Source: Arthrobacter koreensis
GTDB taxonomy: Bacteria > Actinomycetota > Actinomycetes > Actinomycetales > Micrococcaceae
Direction of reading: 5' to 3'
NCBI RefSeq assembly: GCF_009193255.1
Contig: NZ_WACG01000001.1
Coordinates: 1,054,001-1,118,000 of the forward strand
DNA length: 64,000 nt
Shown here: in pieces, positions 17,980 through 26,354 of the stretch
How positions within the stretch are numbered: position 1 is the stretch's first letter
How the letters are laid out: every line of letters starts with the position of its first letter
Notes under the pieces: generated by a model
Database searches by the model: none
Seen by the model: only the letters and a program-made list of their open reading frames with translations
What the model was told of the DNA's origin: nothing
Made by a program: the position numbers and the translations under genes

Positions 17980-18420
17980 ATGGCACAGGACACCCGCAAG
18001 CGAATCGTCGTCGGCGTCGACGGTTCGGAACTCTCCCTCGTGGCACTGCGAACCGCGCGGCGGCTGGCTGACCTGCTGGAGTGCCGAATCGAGGCCGTGA
18101 CGGTCTGGTCCTACCCGGTGGCGCTGGCCGTGCCTATTGCTTCCGCCGAGTGGTCCCCCCGGGTGGAGGCCCAGAGCGCACTGGAAGAAACCCTCCAGGC
18201 CGCCTTTGGCCAGGACGTTCCGGAGGGGCTGAAGAAGCTGGTCGTGTCCGGCCAGCCGGTGCAGGTGCTGGTGGAGGCCAGCAAGGGCGCGGAAATGCTG
18301 GTGGTCGGCAGCCGGGGCAGGGGCGGCTTTGCGGGACTGCTGCTTGGGTCAGTCAGTTCCGCTGCGGCAGCCCATGCCCACTGCCCCGTGCTGATCGTGC
18401 ATCCGCCGGAAGCGGACTAG
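17980..18420 (+). CDS. Universal stress protein (UspA family)
   Basis: 146 residues, one Usp domain. Begins RIVVGVDGSELSLVALRTA and has the ATP-binding motif GSRGRGGFAGLLLGSVS (G-2x-G-9x-G-S) near residue 110, so it is of the nucleotide-binding type. C-terminal HCPVLIVHP is typical. Cytoplasmic stress protein. Divergent from the Bcr-type pump. Confidence 0.92.
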   Translation: MAQDTRKRIVVGVDGSELSLVALRTARRLADLLECRIEAVTVWSYPVALAVPIASAEWSPRVEAQSALEETLQAAFGQDVPEGLKKLVVSGQPVQVLVEASKGAEMLVVGSRGRGGFAGLLLGSVSSAAAAHAHCPVLIVHPPEAD

Positions 18421-18430
18421 GAGTTCTCCG

Positions 18431-20131
18431 CTAGCGGCGGGGCGAGCAGGCGTCCTGCTCCGCCCGTTCGGTCTGGAGTTCCACGCTGCCGGCACCCTTG
18501 GAGACGGCGGCAGTTTCAGCGGGCGCATCGTCGAGCGCAGTGCCGGACGCGGCAAGTGCGGACTCCGGCGCGGCGGAAGGCGCAGCATCGCCGTCGGACG
18601 CCGCATCCTGGTCCGCCGCCACCCGGCGCAGCATAAAGAGGGCGCCCACCGCGGCGGCCACCATCAGCGCAATGCCGATCAGCGACGTCGCCACCACACC
18701 CGAGTCGAAGGCGGCCTGGGCGGAGGCCAGCAGGTCCGCGGACTGCGGGCCGGGCAGCGCCTTGGCTGCTTCAACCGCTCCGCCGAGGGTTTCCGAAGCC
18801 GCGGACGCCGCCGCAGGATCCATGCCGTCCGGGAGCACGATTCCGTTGCGGTAGCCGGCGGTCAGGATGCTGCCTAGCACAGCGGTGCCGAGGACGGCAC
18901 CCACTTCATAGGCGGTTTCGGAGATGGCCGACGCCGCACCGGCCTTAGCCGGCGGGACACTGCCGAGGATCAGGTCATTGGAGATGGTCTCCGCAGAACC
19001 GACGCCGATGCCCAGGATCATGAAGGCGATCACCAGTCCCAGCGGGCTCTCGTCATGGCCGGTCATCAGCACCACGGTGTAGCCAATGGCACTGAAGGTC
19101 AGGCCGGCGGCGACGGCATAAGCCGGACGCACGCGGCGCACCACGCGGACGACGGCGAGGCCGGCCACCACGGTGAGCATCAGGCCCGGGAGCATCATCA
19201 GTCCGGCTTCGCGGGGCGTCTGCCCCAGGACCAGCTGCAGGTGCTGGGAAAGGAAGAGGATGAAGCCCACCTGAGCGAAGACGCTCAGCAGGTTGGCGGA
19301 GATGGAACCGGTGAACACCGGATTCCGGAACAGGCGCACATCCAGCATGGGTTCGGAACGGCTGAGCTGGCGGCGCACGAAGGCAACGCCGAAGAGCAGG
19401 CCGGCGGCCATCGGAACCAGGGCGTAGGCGTCGAGGCCGTGCGTGGAGATGGACTTGATGCCGTAGACCAGCGGGAACATGGTGGCCATGACCAGCAGGA
19501 TGCTGACCGGATCCACCTTGCCCGGCTTGGGGTCACGGGATTCGGGCAGCAGCTTGGGCCCGAACACCAGCAGCGGGATCAGCACCGGAACGGCGAGGAG
19601 GAAGACCGAGCCCCACCAGAAGTGTTCCAGCAGGGTGCCGCCCACAATCGGGCCCAGTGCGGCACCGCCGGAGAATCCGGCCGCCCACACGGCGATCGCG
19701 ATCCGGCGCTGGCCGGGCACCACGAACATGTTGCGGATGATGGACAGTGTGGCCGGCATCAGCATGGCACCGAAGAAGCCGAGCAGGGCGCGGGCACCGA
19801 TCAGCGCTCCGGCAGACGGAGCGAAGGCCGCCGCGACGGAGACCAGGCCAAAACCGGCCGTACCGATCATGAGCAGTTTCCGCCTGCCGAACCTGTCCCC
19901 GAGGCTGCCCATCGGGACCAGCAGGCCGGCCAGGATCAGCGCGTAGATGTCGATGATCCAGAGCAGTTCCGTTCCGGTCGGCGCCAGGGCACGGGACAGG
20001 GACGGGACGGCAAAGCTGAGCACGGTGTTGTCTACCGCAACCAGCAGGACGGCGAGCATCAGCACCGCCAGTCCCAGCCATTCACGCTTTCCGGCCCGCT
20101 GAAGCACGGGCCGTTCCTGTACCGCAGGCAC
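18431..20131 (-). CDS. DHA2 (14-helix, EmrB/QacA type) MFS drug exporter
   Basis: 566 residues from GTG at 20131, preceded by AAGGAGGAATT; the open frame to 20284 runs through the operator and is rejected. DHA2 marks: helix-1 VAVDNTVLSFAVPSLSRAL, WIIDIYALILAGLLVPMGSLGDRFGRRK, and GFFGAMLMPATLSIIRNMF. The last 70 residues are an acidic Ala/Ser-rich tail. Divergent from a TetR gene with a palindromic operator between them: the standard arrangement for an inducible exporter. Confidence 0.9.
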   Translation of the reverse strand: MPAVQERPVLQRAGKREWLGLAVLMLAVLLVAVDNTVLSFAVPSLSRALAPTGTELLWIIDIYALILAGLLVPMGSLGDRFGRRKLLMIGTAGFGLVSVAAAFAPSAGALIGARALLGFFGAMLMPATLSIIRNMFVVPGQRRIAIAVWAAGFSGGAALGPIVGGTLLEHFWWGSVFLLAVPVLIPLLVFGPKLLPESRDPKPGKVDPVSILLVMATMFPLVYGIKSISTHGLDAYALVPMAAGLLFGVAFVRRQLSRSEPMLDVRLFRNPVFTGSISANLLSVFAQVGFILFLSQHLQLVLGQTPREAGLMMLPGLMLTVVAGLAVVRVVRRVRPAYAVAAGLTFSAIGYTVVLMTGHDESPLGLVIAFMILGIGVGSAETISNDLILGSVPPAKAGAASAISETAYEVGAVLGTAVLGSILTAGYRNGIVLPDGMDPAAASAASETLGGAVEAAKALPGPQSADLLASAQAAFDSGVVATSLIGIALMVAAAVGALFMLRRVAADQDAASDGDAAPSAAPESALAASGTALDDAPAETAAVSKGAGSVELQTERAEQDACSPRR

Positions 20132-20222
20132 AATTCCTCCTTGGACCTGGCAGGGCTCCGCCTGCCGAAAATGATGGGTTAAAAAGACATGCCAGCAACC
20201 AGCGGGGTCTACCCGTACGTTA

Positions 20223-20244
20223 CTGTACCGTCTAGACTGTACAG
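20223..20244. promoter_or_regulatory. TetR-type operator between exporter and tetR
   Basis: CTGTAC-N10-GTACAG with a second palindrome GTCTAGAC at the same centre (20230-20237); 20 of 22 positions are symmetric. It sits 25 bp upstream of the tetR start and 92 bp from the exporter start. Confidence 0.75.
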
Positions 20245-20268
20245 CACGGAATGGGCTAGCGTAAAGCC

Positions 20269-20835
20269 ATGCCTGAACAGACACCCGCCCGGGAACGCGT
20301 CCTCTCCGCCTACGAGGATCTGCTGATCAATGAGGGACCCCGCGGGGCAACGCTCGACGCCGTGACCGCACTTGCCGGCGTCTCCAAGGGCGGACTGCTG
20401 TACCACTTCAAGAACAAGGAGGCCCTGGCCACCGGGATCCTTGACCGCCTGCGGGTCCTTGCCGCTGCGGACCTGGAGCGCATGCGCACCGACGCCGAGG
20501 GTCCGGCACGCTTCCTGGTCCGCACCTCCGTCTACGTGGACAGCGGCCTGGACCGCGCGCTGATCGCCGCGGTACGCCTGGCGCAGGCCAACGACGCCGC
20601 CGCCTCCGAGCTGCTCCAGCGGATCCACCGCGACTGGTTCAACCTGATTCTCGACGAAGTGGGAGACCAGGCCATTGCCCGCGCCATCATGCTGCTGGGC
20701 GACGGACTGTATTACAACGAGGGCCTGCCCGGCGGCTGGCCCCAGGGTGAGGACTCCCCCACCTCCGGTTCAGTGGAGGAGCTGCTGGAGGTTGTGGACC
20801 TGCTCAAATCCCAGGCCGCAGCCAAGCACGCCTAA
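20269..20835 (+). CDS. TetR/AcrR-family transcriptional regulator
   Basis: 188 residues. N-terminal helix-turn-helix with ATLDAVTALAGVSKGGLLYHFKNKEALATGIL, the canonical TetR DNA-binding helices; the C-terminal half is a TetR_C_6-like ligand domain. Divergent from the DHA2 exporter, with a near-perfect palindrome between, so it is probably the exporter's substrate-relieved repressor and autoregulated. Confidence 0.92.
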   Translation: MPEQTPARERVLSAYEDLLINEGPRGATLDAVTALAGVSKGGLLYHFKNKEALATGILDRLRVLAAADLERMRTDAEGPARFLVRTSVYVDSGLDRALIAAVRLAQANDAAASELLQRIHRDWFNLILDEVGDQAIARAIMLLGDGLYYNEGLPGGWPQGEDSPTSGSVEELLEVVDLLKSQAAAKHA

Positions 20836-20884
20836 GCGGTACCTTCGACAGCCCGCCGCGTCCACGCGGCCCGGATGTGTCCTG

Positions 20885-20901
20885 TGGCACAGTATGTGCC
20901 A
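20885..20901. promoter_or_regulatory. Inverted repeat overlapping the rraA start codon
   Basis: TGGCAC-AGTAT-GTGCCA; the last base is the A of the ATG. CAGTAT could be the -10 box of a leaderless transcript, in which case a bound protein would block both promoter and start. Confidence 0.4.
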
Positions 20902-21368
20902 TGGAAAAGAGCACAGCAGACCTCTACGACGAACACGGCGAAGCCCTGGCTTCGGTCTCCCTCCAGTTCCAGGACCTCGGCGGCTCCACCCGCTTCACCG
21001 GCCCGGTGCGCACCATCCGCTGCCATGAGGACAACGGTCTGGTGAAGTCCACCCTGAACTCACCGGGCAACGGCGCGGTACTGGTGGTGGACGGCGGGGG
21101 TTCGCTGAACACCGCCCTGATGGGGGACATGATCGCCGAGGCAGCGGTCCACAACGGGTGGGCCGGCGTCGTCATCCACGGCCCGATCCGTGACCGGGCC
21201 GCCGTCGCCAAGCTGCCGCTGGGCGTGAAGGCCCTCGGTTCCAACCCGCGCAAGAGCGCCAAGGCTTCCGTGGGCGAGGTGGACGTTCCGGTGGAGTTCG
21301 GCGGAGTCACCTTCCGGCCCGGCGCGGCGCTCTACGCGGACGAAGACGGCATCCTGGTGGAGCGGTAA
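20901..21368 (+). CDS. rraA: RraA-family protein (HMG/oxaloacetate aldolase-like)
   Basis: 155 residues from ATG 20901. Contains LVVDGGGSLNTALMGDMIAE and HGPIRDRAAVAKLPLGVKAL, the G-x20-RD arrangement that in this fold binds substrate. Named RraA after the E. coli RNase E inhibitor, but actinobacterial homologues are more often 4-hydroxy-4-methyl-2-oxoglutarate aldolases or oxaloacetate decarboxylases; sequence alone does not decide. The start appears leaderless. Confidence 0.85.
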   Translation: MEKSTADLYDEHGEALASVSLQFQDLGGSTRFTGPVRTIRCHEDNGLVKSTLNSPGNGAVLVVDGGGSLNTALMGDMIAEAAVHNGWAGVVIHGPIRDRAAVAKLPLGVKALGSNPRKSAKASVGEVDVPVEFGGVTFRPGAALYADEDGILVER

Positions 21369-21495
21369 GCACTGGAAGTGGCGCAGGTGCCGCTGTTCCG
21401 CTCTGCACTTAAGTTCAGCGGACTACGGCGAAGACTCCGCGCACGCCCTGACCGGAAGGTGTGCGGGAGCGGCCCGTTCTCGGAACGCCCCGAAA

Positions 21496-22341
21496 CTAGG
21501 CGTTCCAGAGACCGTAGGAGTCCGCCAGGGAAGAGATCTTCTGGGCCCGGGCCAGGCGCGGCAGGTAGGAGCCGTCGCCCACCACTGCACCGGCGGCGTG
21601 TGCCTCGAGCAGTTCGTGGGCCCAGACAATTTCGGATTCGCTCGGCGAGAGGCCCTTGTTGATCGTGTCCGCAGCCTCGGGCATCAGGCAGAGCTTGCCG
21701 GTCATGCCCATTGATGCGGTCACCTTGCACGCATCCAGCAGCTTCTCGCCCAGCGTGCCCGGAGTCGGGCCGTCGATCGGGCCGGGAAGCTGGCCCACGC
21801 GGGAGGCCACCACCAGCTTGGAGCGGGCGTACGCCAGGGCCATCGGGTCATCGGACGCGCCGGTGTCGCGGCGGAAGTCGCCGACGCCGAATGCCAGGCG
21901 GAAGGTGCCCGGAGCACTGGCGATCGCCGTCGCGTTTTCGATGCCGAGCGCGGACTCGACCAGCGCCAGCACCGGGGTGCCGGCCTGCAGCCGCATGGCG
22001 GTGTGCGTGACCTGCTCCGGCTCTTCGGTCATGGCCAGCATGACGCCGCGCAGGCCGGGCGCCTTTGACAGGGCAGCCAGGTCATCGGCCCAGTAATCTG
22101 TTTCGATGCCGTTGACGCGCACCCAGGCAGTCATCCCGGTGGAGAGGGCCTCCACCACGCGCTCACGTGCCTCGGCCTTGCCTTCGGCGGGAACTGCGTC
22201 CTCCATGTCGAATACGACAGAGTCCGCTTCCGATGCCAGCGCGGGAGCAAAATGTGCTTCGTCCGCGGCAGAAGCCAGCAGCCAGGAACGGGACAATTTC
22301 GCGGGCAGCGCCGCAGCGCGGCTGTTTCGGAAGGGAGCCAT
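21496..22341 (-). CDS. HpcH/HpaI aldolase or CitE-like CoA-ester lyase
   Basis: 281 residues, the length of CitE-like proteins. RSWLLASAADEAHFAPALASEADSVVFDMEDAVP is the first strand with the Mg-binding Glu/Asp region; VLALVESALGIENATAIA carries the conserved Glu, and RLAFGVGDFRRDTGA the Asp of the TIM barrel. Family members cleave or form C-C bonds of citramalyl-, malyl- or citryl-CoA. No citrate lyase partners are nearby, so it is probably a stand-alone acyl-CoA lyase. Convergent with rraA. Confidence 0.85.
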   Translation of the reverse strand: MAPFRNSRAAALPAKLSRSWLLASAADEAHFAPALASEADSVVFDMEDAVPAEGKAEARERVVEALSTGMTAWVRVNGIETDYWADDLAALSKAPGLRGVMLAMTEEPEQVTHTAMRLQAGTPVLALVESALGIENATAIASAPGTFRLAFGVGDFRRDTGASDDPMALAYARSKLVVASRVGQLPGPIDGPTPGTLGEKLLDACKVTASMGMTGKLCLMPEAADTINKGLSPSESEIVWAHELLEAHAAGAVVGDGSYLPRLARAQKISSLADSYGLWNA

Positions 22342-22548
22342 ACGGTCGAGCCTACTTTCCGGCCCGGCGATACCCCAATGCGGAACCCCCAGGTGTGATC
22401 ACCGTTACTCCCCCAATGCACCCGGGTTTGCTTTGCAGAATCCCGCGATGGTATTCCAGGCCGGCAATTTTTCCTCGGCACCCGCCTGATACGCAGCGCC
22501 GGCCGGGGACGGAAAACGCCCCGCCCGGAAATCTGGAAGACTTAAGCC

Positions 22549-22830
22549 ATGAGTGAGCAGAGCAGCGGGAAAAACACGCAGCCCGGCCGCAGCGGCTGGC
22601 TGACCGGAGGGCCGCTGCTGACGGTGCTCCTGTTCGCCGGGCCGCAGATTCCCGGGCTCCTGAGCCGACTGTTTTCCGGCGCCCCGGACGGGGTCTATTC
22701 ACTGGCCACCGTCTACGGAGGAGCCGCGCTCACTCTGGTTGGCGCGGGAGTGCTGGTGCACTTCCTCGGATCGCGGCGCTCGCCCGCTGCCGGACGGGCG
22801 CGCGAGGCTTCGGAGCCGGAACGGGATTAG
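22549..22830 (+). CDS. Small two-helix membrane protein
   Basis: 93 residues. Polar N-terminus, helix about 22-42 (LLTVLLFAGPQIPGLL), short loop, helix about 50-72 (VYGGAALTLVGAGVLVHFLG), charged tail. I do not recognise a family. The last base touches a palindrome thought to control the next gene, a tetR. Confidence 0.6.
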   Translation: MSEQSSGKNTQPGRSGWLTGGPLLTVLLFAGPQIPGLLSRLFSGAPDGVYSLATVYGGAALTLVGAGVLVHFLGSRRSPAAGRAREASEPERD

Positions 22831-22846
22831 TTGCACCCGGTGCAAC
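22830..22846. promoter_or_regulatory. Palindromic operator upstream of the second tetR
   Basis: GTTGCACC-C-GGTGCAAC, a perfect 17-bp palindrome overlapping a plausible -35 (TTGCAC) 18 bp from TAGTGT (22855-22860). Probably an autoregulatory site. Confidence 0.7.
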
Positions 22847-22866
22847 GATGCACTTAGTGTAGGAGT

Positions 22867-23511
22867 GTGCTTCCTGCCAGTACCTCTCCCGACCGCCGGT
22901 CTGCCCTCAAGAGCAAGCACCGCCAGGCGATAGTCAACGCCTGCGCTGACCTGCTCTCCGAGCGCCGCGGCACCGATTTTTCCGTGGATGAACTCGCACA
23001 GCGGGCAGACGTCTCCCGCCGCACCGTCTTCAACCACTTCGCCTCCCTGGACGACGTCGTTACCGAGGTGGGCACCGGCGTCGTCGCATCCTCCCTCATG
23101 CTGCCGGAAGGCACGGCACCGGCCGGGCACTCTCCCCTGGATGACCTGGTGGACCTGGTCAGTTCGCCCAGGTTCATCGAGGCGGTTTCCTACCTCACCG
23201 AGGTCCTGGGCCGGGCAGACACCCGGTCTTCGCCGCAGCAGGCCATCATGGCCTTCCGCTCCGTGACCCTCGCCGGAGACCAGGTGATCTCCGCCCTCAC
23301 CTCCCGCCACCCGGAATCCGATCCGGAAGACATCCAGCTTCTGGTGGGCACCTTCGCCGGCGGAATAAGCGTGCTCTATGAACGCTGGAGCTCGCTGACC
23401 GGCGCCGTCAACACCCCTGATTCCCGCACCGCCTGGATCGAACTGCTCCAGCGGCTCACTGCTGCCCTTCGTACCGGAGTAGGCTCCGGCACTCCTCCGG
23501 GCAGCCCCTAA
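22867..23511 (+). CDS. TetR/AcrR-family regulator of the MMPL gene
   Basis: 214 residues from GTG at 22867. TetR helix-turn-helix visible at FSVDELAQRADVSRRTVFNHFASLDDVVTEV. The GTG lies six bases after a TAGTGT -10-like box, suggesting a leaderless mRNA, although AGGAG is also close. It is followed 76 bp later by an MMPL exporter, which it likely controls together with itself through the palindrome at 22830. Confidence 0.9.
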   Translation: MLPASTSPDRRSALKSKHRQAIVNACADLLSERRGTDFSVDELAQRADVSRRTVFNHFASLDDVVTEVGTGVVASSLMLPEGTAPAGHSPLDDLVDLVSSPRFIEAVSYLTEVLGRADTRSSPQQAIMAFRSVTLAGDQVISALTSRHPESDPEDIQLLVGTFAGGISVLYERWSSLTGAVNTPDSRTAWIELLQRLTAALRTGVGSGTPPGSP

Positions 23512-23587
23512 GTTTTCGCTCGCGGCGGTTCACCTCCGCCGCCCCCGTCCGCAGCAAAACCCAAGTTTTTCGATAAGGACCTTCCAA

Positions 23588-26086
23588 ATGGCTGAATTCC
23601 TCTACCGCCTGGGGCGGGGCGCCGCACGGCGTGCCCGCACCGTGCTGGGAGTGTGGATCGCCGTGCTGGCAATCGCCGGCATAGCGTTCGCACTCTTCGG
23701 CGGCACCCTCTCCACCGCCATCTCCATCCCGGGCACACCCACCACCCAGGTGACAGACCGCCTCCAGCAGGAACTGCCGGAAGCCTCCGGCGGAACCGGC
23801 TCCGTGGTCTTCCAGACCGAGGACGGCTCGCCCTTCACCCAGGAGCAGAAGGACGCCATCGCTGCGCTGGCGGCCGATGCCTCCGAGGTCGACGGCGTCG
23901 AAAACGCCGTGGACCCCTTCGCCACCGAAGCCCAGCGGGACGCTCAGCGCACCCAGCTGGAGGAAGGCCAGGCACAGCTCGACGCCGGCCGCGCCCAGCT
24001 GGAGGCGGCACGCGCCGAACTCGACGCCGGCCAGCAGCAGCTCGACGCCGCCCGTGCACAGGCGGAAGCAGCCGGCGCACTCGAAACGGCCCAGCCGCAG
24101 CTGGACGCTCAGCAGGCCCAGATTGATGCCGGCCGGGCCGAACTCGAGGCGCAGGCCGCCGCCGCGGAAGAGCAGGCTCCGCAGCTGGAACAGGGAGCCG
24201 CCCTGCTCAACATGGCCCAGAACATCCGCATGGTTTCCGAGGACGGCAGCGCCGCAATTGTGACGGTGGTCTTCGAGGACACCCAGATGGAGGTCACCCA
24301 GGAAACGAAGGATGCCCTCGTGGCGGTCTTCGACGACGCACCGGTTGAGGGCGTCACCGCCGACTTCTCCACGGACATCGCCCAGGGCATCCCAACCATC
24401 TTCGGCATCGGCGAGGTCATCGGCCTGGTTGTCGCGGCCGTTGTGCTGGTGGTCATGCTCGGCACGCTGGTCGGTGCGGGACTGCCGCTGATCACCGCCC
24501 TGATCGGCGTCGGAATCGGCGCCCTGGGCGCCCTGGCGTTCTCCGGCGTTGTGGAAATGGTCTCCGTGACTCCGGTGCTGGGCCTGATGCTCGGCCTGGC
24601 CGTCGGCATCGACTACGCGCTGTTCATTGTGAACCGGCACCGCCGCCAACTGAAGGCGGGCTATGACCTGGAGGAGTCGATCGGCCTGGCCAACGGCACC
24701 TCGGGCAACGCCGTCGTCTTCGCCGGCTCGACCGTGCTGATTGCCCTGCTGGCCCTGAACATCACCGGCATTCCATTCCTTGGCCTCATGGGCACCGTGG
24801 GTGCTGCGTGCATCGCGATTGCCGTGATGATCGCTGTGACGCTCACCCCGGCACTGCTGAAGCTGACCGGCATGCGCATCCTCAGCAAAAAGGAACGCGC
24901 CGCCGTGTCCCACGCCGAGGAAGCAGCCTCTCCCACGGCCGTACCCGGTTCGGCGAAGCCAATGTCCACGGTGAGCGCCGTGCTCACGGCACTGGTTTCG
25001 ATTGCCGCCCTGCTGGTGATCGCCATTCCCGCCCTGGATCTGCGCACCGGGCTTCCGGACGGGTCCTCCGAGGCGCATGACTCCACGCAGTACCGGGCCT
25101 ACTCCACGCTGTCGGAGAAGTTCGGCGAGGGCCAGAACGGCACCCTGCTGGTGGTGGCCGAGCTGGACTCCGAGCCGACCGACGCCGAGGCAACCGCTGT
25201 CCAGGCGGAGATCGCCGGGATCCTCTTCGAACAGGACGGCGTTTCCGCCGTCGCGCCGATCGGTTCCTCGGAAGACGGCAGCACGATCGCCTTCCAGGTG
25301 GTTCCCGAAGAAGGTCCCACGAGTGAGTCCACCGAGAACCTGGTGCACACCCTGCGGGACATGTCCCCGCTGAACGGCGAGTACGAGATTGGCGTGGCCG
25401 GAACCGCTTCGGGCAACATCGACATTTCAGACAAACTCTCCGACGCCCTGCCGATCTACCTTGGCGTAGTCGTGGGCCTGTCACTGCTGATCCTGATCCT
25501 GGTGTTCCGGTCCATCTACGTTCCGGTCATTGCCACGCTGGGCTTCGTGCTTTCCTACTTCGGCGCCCTGGGCGGCGTCGTGGCGATCTACCAGTGGGGC
25601 TGGCTCTCCGGGGTCTTCAACGTGGAGACACCGGGCCCGATCCTGAACTTCCTGCCAACCATCCTGGTGGGCATCCTGTTCGGCCTGGCCATGGACTACA
25701 TGCTGTTCATCGGCTCCGGCATGCGGGAGGCCTACGCCCACGGTGCGCCCTCCCGGGTTGCCGTGGTGCAGGGTGTCCGCGCCGGACGCGCGGTGGTGAC
25801 CGCTGCGGCGATCATCATGGTCTCCGTGTTCGGCGGCTTCGTCTTCTCCCACAGCGCCATGATCCGTCCAATCGGGTTCGCGCTGGCATTCGGTGTACTG
25901 CTGGACGCCTTCGTGGTCCGCATGCTGCTGATCCCGGCGCTGATGCACCTGGCCGGGGACAAGGCCTGGTGGCTGCCGAAGTGGCTGGACAAGATCCTGC
26001 CGGACGTCGACGTCGAGGGCTCCTCTCTGGAGCGCCGCCACCCGCACGTTGACCACCACGAACCGGAACCGGCCAGCCGCAGCTAG
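23588..26086 (+). CDS. MMPL/RND-family transporter with periplasmic coiled-coil insertion
   Basis: 832 residues. Two six-helix halves: helix 1 at 18-40, a large exported loop, then the core helices; conserved MMPL segments are GLAVGIDYALFIVNRHR in the first half and GLAMDYMLFIGSGMREAY in the second, both with the Asp-Tyr pair that carries protons. Residues about 115-205 insert a repetitive Gln/Leu/Asp/Ala heptad coiled coil (AQLDAGRAQLEAARAEL) like that of YhgE/Pip proteins, making it longer than usual. Probably exports a lipid or hydrophobic compound. Follows its presumed TetR repressor. Confidence 0.9.
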   Translation: MAEFLYRLGRGAARRARTVLGVWIAVLAIAGIAFALFGGTLSTAISIPGTPTTQVTDRLQQELPEASGGTGSVVFQTEDGSPFTQEQKDAIAALAADASEVDGVENAVDPFATEAQRDAQRTQLEEGQAQLDAGRAQLEAARAELDAGQQQLDAARAQAEAAGALETAQPQLDAQQAQIDAGRAELEAQAAAAEEQAPQLEQGAALLNMAQNIRMVSEDGSAAIVTVVFEDTQMEVTQETKDALVAVFDDAPVEGVTADFSTDIAQGIPTIFGIGEVIGLVVAAVVLVVMLGTLVGAGLPLITALIGVGIGALGALAFSGVVEMVSVTPVLGLMLGLAVGIDYALFIVNRHRRQLKAGYDLEESIGLANGTSGNAVVFAGSTVLIALLALNITGIPFLGLMGTVGAACIAIAVMIAVTLTPALLKLTGMRILSKKERAAVSHAEEAASPTAVPGSAKPMSTVSAVLTALVSIAALLVIAIPALDLRTGLPDGSSEAHDSTQYRAYSTLSEKFGEGQNGTLLVVAELDSEPTDAEATAVQAEIAGILFEQDGVSAVAPIGSSEDGSTIAFQVVPEEGPTSESTENLVHTLRDMSPLNGEYEIGVAGTASGNIDISDKLSDALPIYLGVVVGLSLLILILVFRSIYVPVIATLGFVLSYFGALGGVVAIYQWGWLSGVFNVETPGPILNFLPTILVGILFGLAMDYMLFIGSGMREAYAHGAPSRVAVVQGVRAGRAVVTAAAIIMVSVFGGFVFSHSAMIRPIGFALAFGVLLDAFVVRMLLIPALMHLAGDKAWWLPKWLDKILPDVDVEGSSLERRHPHVDHHEPEPASRS

Positions 26087-26110
26087 CGGCGTCCCGGCCC
26101 GGATTTTCGA

Positions 26111-26149
26111 AACAGCAGCTGCCCCTTTCGGGGCGGCTGCTGTTTTTTG
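26111..26149 (+). terminator. Rho-independent terminator after the MMPL gene
   Basis: AACAGCAGCTGCCCC-TTTC-GGGGCGGCTGCTG then TTTTTTG. Confidence 0.9.
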
Positions 26150-26186
26150 TGGCCTCCGTCATCATCGCGGGTAGCGTGTAAATTTC

Positions 26187-26232
26187 TGGACGCCGTCCAA
26201 AAGATGGCATATAACTGTCTGGACGAAGTCCA
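26187..26232 (+). promoter_or_regulatory. Two tandem TGGACG-NN-GTCCA type operators
   Basis: TGGACGCCGTCCA (26187-26199) and TGGACGAAGTCCA (26220-26232) have starts 33 bp apart, close to three helix turns, both preceded by TC. They lie 120-170 bp before the collagen-like lipoprotein start, within an AT-richer stretch (TAAATTT, CATATAAC, TTTATCTATTTAC) that may be its promoter. No regulator gene is adjacent. Confidence 0.65.
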
Positions 26233-26354
26233 TAATTGGTCTTTATCTATTTACTGCTGTTTACGGCATGCGGGACCCGCTGGGGGAGGACCGCACCTGG
26301 CAGGTTCAGCCCTTCTCCCCCGCCCTGTCCCGAAAGACGACCCAGGAGATCCCC

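Noticed and set aside
23456-25348. 630-codon minus-strand open frame opposite the MMPL gene
   Set aside because: Shadow; polar low-complexity translation with no ribosome site.
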